A DNA stretch of 10,550 bases from Candidatus Woesearchaeota archaeon (lineage in GTDB: Archaea; Nanoarchaeota; Nanoarchaeia; Woesearchaeales; GW2011-AR4), in the NCBI GenBank assembly GCA_023259315.1, contig JAHFQL010000026.1, positions 1 to 10,550 of the forward strand. Direction: 5' to 3'. A program made the translations under genes and the position numbers. Under the pieces are notes generated by a model. That model ran no database searches and was not told where the DNA came from. It saw only the letters and a program-made list of their open reading frames with translations. Shown here in pieces: positions 5,892-10,550 of the stretch (position 1 is its first letter; each line of letters begins with the position of its first letter).

Positions 5892-7100
5892 ATGGACTAC
5901 GCCAAGATAAATGAATTAAGGGAGTTTCCTTTTGTTAAATCATTTCTAGCAGGCCAGATCACGGAGTCTACATTTCATGAAGATTTCAATGCATTTTTGA
6001 AAGACCAATATTTTAGGTTGCATTTTGGGTTTGTAAATAATGAGATTATACTTTATGAATTGAGAACACTTGAGAATGCATTAAAATTTCCACAATTTAC
6101 AAGAGTTTTAAAATATAATGTGATTTTGTGGAGAAATCTTTTGTTAAGCTATAGATTTGGATGTCAAGTTGATATTCTGGATTTTTCAACAACAAGGACA
6201 GGCACGCACAAGTATATCAAGGCAATAACTGTGCTAAACCTCCCAAAAGTCCAAAGGGCTAAAAGATTGTTTGTGATTTCTGCTGGCAATTACGCCTATG
6301 CCTTAATTCAGGCAATGAGGGATTTGGGAATAGAAAAAGAAATTGTAATAATACATGGCGTTGATGCAGATACATCAATACTTCAGAAACTTAAAAGTAA
6401 AAATGTGAAATTCTCATTATGGAAATTAAATGAAAGGGTCTACCATTCCCGTGAAATTATTTTGAGAATACTTTATTCTAAAAAAGGATTGGCAAAAATT
6501 CAATCCGATGAAAACGAAATGGCTAAAATTTTTACAGATAATGTTGATGTGACAAATTTTTATGAAGGGCTTACAGTTGGCCATCCTATGGCTATGCAAA
6601 ATTTCAAAAACTCTAATTATATAGTATTGTATAAAGAGGTTATCAGGAAGCTTGAAGAATATGATTACTTAGTATGCCCCACTGGCAGCGGTGAATTAAT
6701 TTATGCATTTTGGAATGAGTATATGGAGTTTCCCACAATCCAAAGAAATAAAATACCTCAATTTATAGGAATTGTGCCGGCGCAAGCCCATCCACTTGGC
6801 ACAAAAGGCTTCCATAGATTTGAAAATATGAGAAACAGCAAGGCAAAAGCTCTTGCTACAGTAAAATTTGAGATGCAAAACCTATTGGGGTTCAGTAATA
6901 TTAAATGGTGGTCTGCGGAAGACAAAGAATTCACTGAAGCAAACAGCCTTGCCAAATTAGCTGGCGTAAACTCTGAGATAAGCGGCTCTGCAGGATTAGT
7001 GTTTATGGACATTAATTTAAGAAAGCAGTATAATATTCATTTAAAACCGACAGATAAAATATTAATTGTAAATACAGGAAATGGGCATTTATTAAAATGA
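5892..7100 (+). CDS. Divergent fold-type II PLP-dependent enzyme (threonine synthase/cysteine synthase-like)
   Basis: Numbered from 5892, the 402-residue protein shows the landmarks of the tryptophan synthase-beta superfamily. TRTGTHKYIKA contains the likely Schiff-base Lys107, where relatives have NPTGSFKDR. SAGNYAYA (130-137) corresponds to the SxGN substrate loop. CPTGSGE (262-268) corresponds to the glycine loop that holds the PLP phosphate. SGSAGLVF (365-372) resembles the EPSGAA region. VNTGNGHLL (393-401) matches the C-terminal TGNG segment of threonine synthases. The first 60 residues and the helical region before the lysine resemble nothing I know. The enzyme should be cytoplasmic and act on an amino acid by beta- or gamma-elimination or replacement, but the substrate cannot be read from sequence. 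Divergence at the lysine motif (GTHK rather than GSFK) argues against a standard threonine or cysteine synthase. An alternative ATG lies at 5883. No biosynthetic neighbours are present to suggest a pathway. Confidence 0.8.
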   Translation: MDYAKINELREFPFVKSFLAGQITESTFHEDFNAFLKDQYFRLHFGFVNNEIILYELRTLENALKFPQFTRVLKYNVILWRNLLLSYRFGCQVDILDFSTTRTGTHKYIKAITVLNLPKVQRAKRLFVISAGNYAYALIQAMRDLGIEKEIVIIHGVDADTSILQKLKSKNVKFSLWKLNERVYHSREIILRILYSKKGLAKIQSDENEMAKIFTDNVDVTNFYEGLTVGHPMAMQNFKNSNYIVLYKEVIRKLEEYDYLVCPTGSGELIYAFWNEYMEFPTIQRNKIPQFIGIVPAQAHPLGTKGFHRFENMRNSKAKALATVKFEMQNLLGFSNIKWWSAEDKEFTEANSLAKLAGVNSEISGSAGLVFMDINLRKQYNIHLKPTDKILIVNTGNGHLLK

Positions 7101-7111
7101 CTTCTAACCAG

Positions 7112-7130
7112 TTCAAACCTATGCAAAACT
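7112..7130 (+). promoter_or_regulatory. Possible operator upstream of the winged-helix gene
   Basis: TTCAAACCTATGCAAAACT resembles the inverted-repeat element at 8172-8190 upstream of the propeller lipoprotein gene. Both share TTCAAAC, then AT, then AAAC in register. It begins 20 bases before the TATA box. The shared parts are AT-rich, so chance is possible. Confidence 0.25.
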
Positions 7131-7131
7131 A

Positions 7132-7139
7132 TTTATAAA
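7132..7139 (+). promoter_or_regulatory. TATA box of the winged-helix membrane protein gene
   Basis: TTTATAAA is centred 26.5 bases from the ATG at 7162, so a leaderless start is expected. It lies 31 bases after the stop of the preceding gene, so this gene probably has its own promoter. Confidence 0.75.
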
Positions 7140-7161
7140 GCAGAATCTTAATATTTTTATT

Positions 7162-7878
7162 ATGCCTAAGAAAAATTTCCTGTTGCTGTCTATGGAAGAT
7201 GACAAGATTAAAAAAATCTCTAATGTAATCAGCAATGACTCATGCAGAAAAATTCTTGATTACCTTTCAACAAAAGAAGCAACAGAATCGGAATTAGCAT
7301 CGATGCTTGCAATTCCCATATCAACAGTGCATTACAATCTGCAGCAGCTTACGGAAGCAGGATTGGTAAGCGCGGAAGAGTACCATTACAGCGAGAAGGG
7401 AAAGGAAGTGAATCACTACAAACTGGCAAACAAATACATAATAATTGCACCCAAAAAGACTTACGGAATAAAGGAGAAATTAAGAAGCATATTGTCAGTT
7501 GTTATTATTGTCTCAGGAGCTGCTTTGGTAATTCAATTCACGCAGAAATTTTTTGCACATGGGAGCGTTGTAAATATTTTTTCAAATACGAAACAAATCT
7601 TAGTTAGAGAAACTATAGTAACAACTGCCCAAGATGCGGGAATAGCAACAAAAAGCTTTGCAATTGAATCTGCGCAAAGCACGGCAAACAATCCTCAAAT
7701 GATGCAGAATGCTACAAATATGACGAAAGAGTACTTGACAAAACCAGAGGTTACAACCCAAGTCATGAAAACTCCTGCTTCAGTTTGGTCCAATATCGCA
7801 TTATGGTTTTTGATTGGAGCAATATTTGCAGTAGTAGTCTATTTGATAATAAGCGTAATAAGAAGAGATGTTGATTAA
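7162..7878 (+). CDS. Membrane-anchored ArsR-like winged-helix regulator
   Basis: The 238-residue protein has an N-terminal winged helix-turn-helix (about 14-95): NDSCRKILDYLSTKEATESE, then recognition helix IPISTVHYNLQQLTEAGLVS, then a wing that ends HYKLANKYIIIAP. This is the ArsR/HTH_5-type fold common in archaeal regulators. Two predicted transmembrane helices follow, at about 107-127 (LRSILSVVIIVSGAALVIQF) and 208-232 (ALWFLIGAIFAVVVYLIISV). About 80 polar Thr/Gln/Asn-rich residues lie between them and should face outside. The topology puts the DNA-binding domain inside and the loop outside, so the protein could pass an envelope signal straight to DNA. No ligand-binding cysteines are seen. 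The start is supported by leaderless TATA spacing. The gene is followed after one base by a small membrane-anchored cysteine-motif protein and then by a secreted propeller lipoprotein. These are plausible partners or targets, but this rests on adjacency only. Confidence 0.85.
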   Translation: MPKKNFLLLSMEDDKIKKISNVISNDSCRKILDYLSTKEATESELASMLAIPISTVHYNLQQLTEAGLVSAEEYHYSEKGKEVNHYKLANKYIIIAPKKTYGIKEKLRSILSVVIIVSGAALVIQFTQKFFAHGSVVNIFSNTKQILVRETIVTTAQDAGIATKSFAIESAQSTANNPQMMQNATNMTKEYLTKPEVTTQVMKTPASVWSNIALWFLIGAIFAVVVYLIISVIRRDVD

Positions 7879-7879
7879 A

Positions 7880-8164
7880 ATGAAAAAGAATTATATTGCA
7901 GTAATGGTCATGATTTTTATTTTAGTGCTTATTTGGTCACCATGGATTACAAAGAATTATGCTGAAAAAAGAGTTGCTGAAAATTTCCAAATCCAATATC
8001 AGGGAGTTGCTGACGGGTGCGGATTAAATTGTGAAGGATGTGGCATAATAAATTCCCAGCGGACTTTATTTGGGTATAAAGTTGATATAAGATACAAATG
8101 CGGGTTAAAAGATTATTTTCAGGATAAGTCAAAATTCGTATCGTTTATTGGAATCGTTCATTAA
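7880..8164 (+). CDS. Small membrane-anchored protein with CX3CX2C motif
   Basis: I do not recognise this family. The 94-residue protein begins with a lysine-rich start and one hydrophobic helix (residues 5-23, YIAVMVMIFILVLIWSPWI). It is therefore a signal-anchored or secreted protein with its C-terminal 70 residues outside. That part has four cysteines: C47, C51 and C54 in GCGLNCEGCG, and C74 in RYKCG. They could form disulfides or bind a metal. The ATG at 7880 starts one base after the TAA of the winged-helix gene. An in-frame ATG at 7868 would overlap that gene by 11 bases and would place polar residues before the helix. I prefer 7880. The spacing implies one operon and translational coupling with the winged-helix gene, so the two proteins may interact at the membrane. 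Confidence 0.7.
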   Translation: MKKNYIAVMVMIFILVLIWSPWITKNYAEKRVAENFQIQYQGVADGCGLNCEGCGIINSQRTLFGYKVDIRYKCGLKDYFQDKSKFVSFIGIVH

Positions 8165-8171
8165 TCAAGAC

Positions 8172-8187
8172 TTCAAACTGATTTGAA
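8172..8187. promoter_or_regulatory. Inverted repeat upstream of the propeller lipoprotein promoter
   Basis: TTCAAA (8172-8177) and TTTGAA (8182-8187) are exact reverse complements separated by CTGA. The element lies 14 bases upstream of the TATA box at 8202. It is a typical operator shape for a dimeric winged-helix regulator, possibly the protein encoded at 7162. It also follows the 8164 stop closely, so it could instead be a weak transcript-end hairpin. Confidence 0.4.
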
Positions 8188-8201
8188 ACCTTAAGAGAAT
8201 A

Positions 8202-8209
8202 TTTATATA
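8202..8209 (+). promoter_or_regulatory. TATA box of the propeller lipoprotein gene
   Basis: TTTATATA, within AATATTTATATATGG, predicts a transcript start near 8232. This is about 32 bases before the ATG at 8264, so unlike its neighbours this gene has an untranslated leader. Confidence 0.6.
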
Positions 8210-8254
8210 TGGATGAATTACTGGTATACAACAAAAATTATGAAACTTTTTAGT

Positions 8255-8259
8255 GAGGT
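8255..8259 (+). promoter_or_regulatory. Shine-Dalgarno sequence of the propeller lipoprotein gene
   Basis: GAGGT, in AGTGAGGTAAAAATG, is four bases from the ATG and matches the archaeal 16S anti-SD. It decides for the start at 8264 over an in-frame ATG at 8240. It is the only clear SD among the genes of this window. Confidence 0.6.
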
Positions 8260-8263
8260 AAAA

Positions 8264-10550
8264 ATGAAAACAAAAAACATAACCAATATTATAATTGTTC
8301 CATTAGTATTTATTGCAGTTATATTACTTGTTTCGTGCCAGCAAAGTGGATTCAACAACACAGAAAATAAAGGGTGCACTCAAGAAGCAAAGCAATGTCC
8401 TGACGGCTCTTATGTTGGAAGAACAGGGCCAAACTGCGAGTTTGCACAATGTCCTTCTAAAACAACTAACTTGGGGTCATCACAGGAGCTTAAAAAATTT
8501 AATTCTGCACAGGACATTGAGCAGTTCCTAGAAAAATCACAAATACAAAACTCAGGAAATATTGGTTTCGGAGCTGGCATTGCTGGTGTTAGAAGCTCAG
8601 CGCCAATGGCTACGGCGGAGAGCGCAGCAAAATCAGCTGATGCTTCACAGTTTAATGCAGAGTCCGGCTCAACAGAATTTTCACAGACAAATGTGCAAGT
8701 TCAAGGAGTTGACGAAGCCGATTTTGTGAAGAATGACAACAAATACATCTATACTTTGACACAGAACAAACTTGTGATAGTTGACGCTTATCCTGCGGAG
8801 AATGCAAAAATTCTTTCAAATACAAAAATAAGCGGCAATCCAAGAAATATATTTGTGAATAAGGACAGGCTGGTTGTTTTTGCTGATGATTATCAGGAGT
8901 CTTATGTTATCCCACAATATGATATAATTCCTTATCCGACAAACACGCCAATAACCCATGCTTATATTTATGACATTTCTGACAGGGAAAAACCAAAACT
9001 TGTCAAGGATTACAACCTGCATGGATATTACATTGATTCCAGGATGATAGACAATTATGTTTATCTTGTTGCTCAGGAAAATGTCTATTATGTAAGGCAT
9101 TTTGTCGACGTGCCTGAAATTAGAGCCTCTGCAAGAATTGTCTTAAGGCCTGAAGTTTATTATTTTGACAACCCAGAATACAATTACAACTTTAACACTG
9201 TGGCATCTTTTAAAATAACAGATGGCAGTGAGACAGACTCGATAAACGCGAAGACATTTATGATGGGGTATTCAAACACCATATACGTTTCAAAAAATAA
9301 TATTTACATCGCGTACCAAAAAAATCTGCCTTATAATTATTATGAAACGGCCAGCGAGGACAGATTCTATAATGCTGTTGTCCCTCTTCTTCCGCAGGGC
9401 ATCCAAGTAAAAATTAATTCCATAAGGAATGACGATTCGCTTGACAAGCAGCAGATATGGGGTAGAATTTCAACAGAGCTAGAAAATATGTACAACAAAA
9501 TGGACAAAGCTGAAAAGGAAAACTTCGTTCAGAAAATGCAAAATGCGCTGGAAGAATATGATCAAAGACAGCAAGCTGAGAGGATGAAATCAGTAATCCA
9601 CAGAATCCAAATCAAAGATGGAAAAATAGAATATGGGGCAAGGGGAGAAATTCCAGGATACTTGCTGAACCAATTTTCCATGGACGAGAAAGATGGAAAT
9701 TTAAGAGCTGCGACAACTACACATATATGGACAAGGAAGCAGATAATGTACAATAATGTCTACGTGCTTGACGCAAGCATGAGCACAATTGGAAAGCTTG
9801 AGGCGCTCGAGCCTGACGAGAGAATTTATTCAACTAGATTTTTGGGAGACAAGCTTTATATGGTCACTTTCAAGAATGTAGATCCATTGCTTGTTGTTGA
9901 CCTATCAGATCCAAAAAATCCTGAAGTGCTCGGAAAACTGAAAATCCCAGGATTCTCTGACTATCTACACCCTTATGACGAAAATCATATTATTGGAGTT
10001 GGCAAAGAAACAGAAGCAAATGACTGGGGCGGTGTATCAACAAGTGGTGTAAAGGTTGCGCTGTTTGATGTTTCAGATGTAAAAAATCCAAAACAAATTG
10101 ATAGCTATGTTATTGGAGAGAAAGGAACAGACTCAGAAGCATTAAGAGATCACAAGGCGTTTTTGTTTGACAAGAATAAAAACCTTCTCGTGATACCAAT
10201 TAGCGAAATAACTGGAAAGTACCAATACGACCCGAAAGTTGGTTATTATCATGAGAATTATTGGCAAGGGGCTTATGTGCTGGACGTTGACTTGAATGGG
10301 ATAAAATTAAAGGGAAAAATCACCCACAGAAATAATGACTATGGAAACTATTACTGGTATGACTCGCAGTTTGCAGTAAGAAGAAGCTTGTTCATGGACA
10401 ATAATCTGTACACAATTTCTGGTGGAATGATCAAAGCAAATGATCTAGGCAGTATAGACAAGGAGTTAAAAACTGTTGAACTGCCTTATGAAACACAGCA
10501 GAATGTTGTTTATCCCGGACCCATTATTTATGCTGGCGTTGCAAGCTCTG
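8264..10550 (+). CDS. Lipoprotein with secreted C-terminal beta-propeller domain (partial, runs off the window)
   Basis: At least 762 residues are open, with no stop before the window end. Residues 1-24 are a lipoprotein signal peptide with lipobox LVSC, and Cys25 is the predicted lipid-anchor residue. A short four-cysteine module (C38, C45, C58, C63) includes CPDGSYVGRTGPNCEFAQC. An Ala/Ser-rich linker (about 97-142) leads to the family landmark NVQVQGVDEADFVKNDNKYI at 143-162. This matches the secreted beta-propeller family distantly related to WD-40 repeats (Beta_propel, COG4880). Propeller-like repeats follow, such as HAYIYDISDREKPKLV, LLVVDLSDPKNPEVLGKL and VALFDVSDVKNPKQIDSY. They are interrupted by a charged helical insertion around WGRISTELENMYNKMDKAEK. 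The protein should sit on the outer face of the cytoplasmic membrane. Its ligand is unknown. Context suggests co-regulation with the preceding winged-helix membrane protein. Confidence 0.9.
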   Translation, partial: MKTKNITNIIIVPLVFIAVILLVSCQQSGFNNTENKGCTQEAKQCPDGSYVGRTGPNCEFAQCPSKTTNLGSSQELKKFNSAQDIEQFLEKSQIQNSGNIGFGAGIAGVRSSAPMATAESAAKSADASQFNAESGSTEFSQTNVQVQGVDEADFVKNDNKYIYTLTQNKLVIVDAYPAENAKILSNTKISGNPRNIFVNKDRLVVFADDYQESYVIPQYDIIPYPTNTPITHAYIYDISDREKPKLVKDYNLHGYYIDSRMIDNYVYLVAQENVYYVRHFVDVPEIRASARIVLRPEVYYFDNPEYNYNFNTVASFKITDGSETDSINAKTFMMGYSNTIYVSKNNIYIAYQKNLPYNYYETASEDRFYNAVVPLLPQGIQVKINSIRNDDSLDKQQIWGRISTELENMYNKMDKAEKENFVQKMQNALEEYDQRQQAERMKSVIHRIQIKDGKIEYGARGEIPGYLLNQFSMDEKDGNLRAATTTHIWTRKQIMYNNVYVLDASMSTIGKLEALEPDERIYSTRFLGDKLYMVTFKNVDPLLVVDLSDPKNPEVLGKLKIPGFSDYLHPYDENHIIGVGKETEANDWGGVSTSGVKVALFDVSDVKNPKQIDSYVIGEKGTDSEALRDHKAFLFDKNKNLLVIPISEITGKYQYDPKVGYYHENYWQGAYVLDVDLNGIKLKGKITHRNNDYGNYYWYDSQFAVRRSLFMDNNLYTISGGMIKANDLGSIDKELKTVELPYETQQNVVYPGPIIYAGVASS

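Noticed and set aside
8018..8045. Radical SAM CX3CX2C motif
   Set aside because: The protein has 94 residues, begins with a membrane helix and would hold the motif outside the cell. There is no room for the TIM-barrel domain of radical SAM enzymes.
8240..8263. In-frame upstream ATG as the start of the propeller lipoprotein
   Set aside because: It would lengthen the signal peptide n-region with an acidic residue and would bury the GAGGT Shine-Dalgarno inside the gene. The ATG at 8264 has ideal SD spacing.

Overview
The window looks like a piece of an AT-rich archaeal chromosome, most likely from a small-genome DPANN-type archaeon (Woesearchaeota/Pacearchaeota-like). The archaeal assignment rests mainly on the promoters. 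Six genes have a TATA box of the TTTAWATA type centred 26-28 bases from the A of the start codon, which means leaderless transcripts. An SRP54 of archaeal length and a winged-helix regulator with C-terminal membrane helices fit this. The DPANN placement is inference: it rests on the bacterial-looking AspRS, the Fis-like HTH protein and the several orphan proteins.

Layout. Positions 1-204 hold the C-terminus of a membrane protein. Positions 270-2501 encode a bacterial-type aspartyl-tRNA synthetase carrying an extra C-terminal YbaK/ProX-like trans-editing domain. Positions 2627-3292 encode an unrecognised 221-residue protein, which abuts the convergent srp54 gene (3293-4639, minus strand) with no spacer. 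Upstream of srp54 on the same strand are a small protein with a very proline-rich tail (4674-5066) and a protein with a Fis-type helix-turn-helix (5135-5773). The Fis-like gene is divergent from a fold-type II PLP-enzyme-like gene (5892-7100), and the shared promoter region contains a candidate palindromic operator.

The last third is on the plus strand and concerns the cell envelope. It holds a membrane-anchored ArsR-like winged-helix protein (7162-7878), a tightly coupled small membrane-anchored cysteine-motif protein (7880-8164), and the start of a large lipoprotein with a secreted beta-propeller domain (8264 to the window end, incomplete). The lipoprotein gene has its own promoter, a leader and a clear Shine-Dalgarno sequence, unlike the leaderless genes.

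How the genes work together. AspRS and SRP54 are housekeeping functions (translation and membrane targeting). The AspRS has His and Gly at the two positions typical of non-discriminating bacterial enzymes, so it probably also makes Asp-tRNA(Asn) for a transamidosome. The appended editing domain may police misacylated tRNA. The Fis-like protein and the PLP-like enzyme may form a regulator/target pair. The winged-helix membrane protein, its small partner and the propeller lipoprotein may form an envelope sensing or response module. These last two links rest on adjacency and promoter motifs only. I see no rRNA, tRNA, CRISPR array, insertion sequence or origin.
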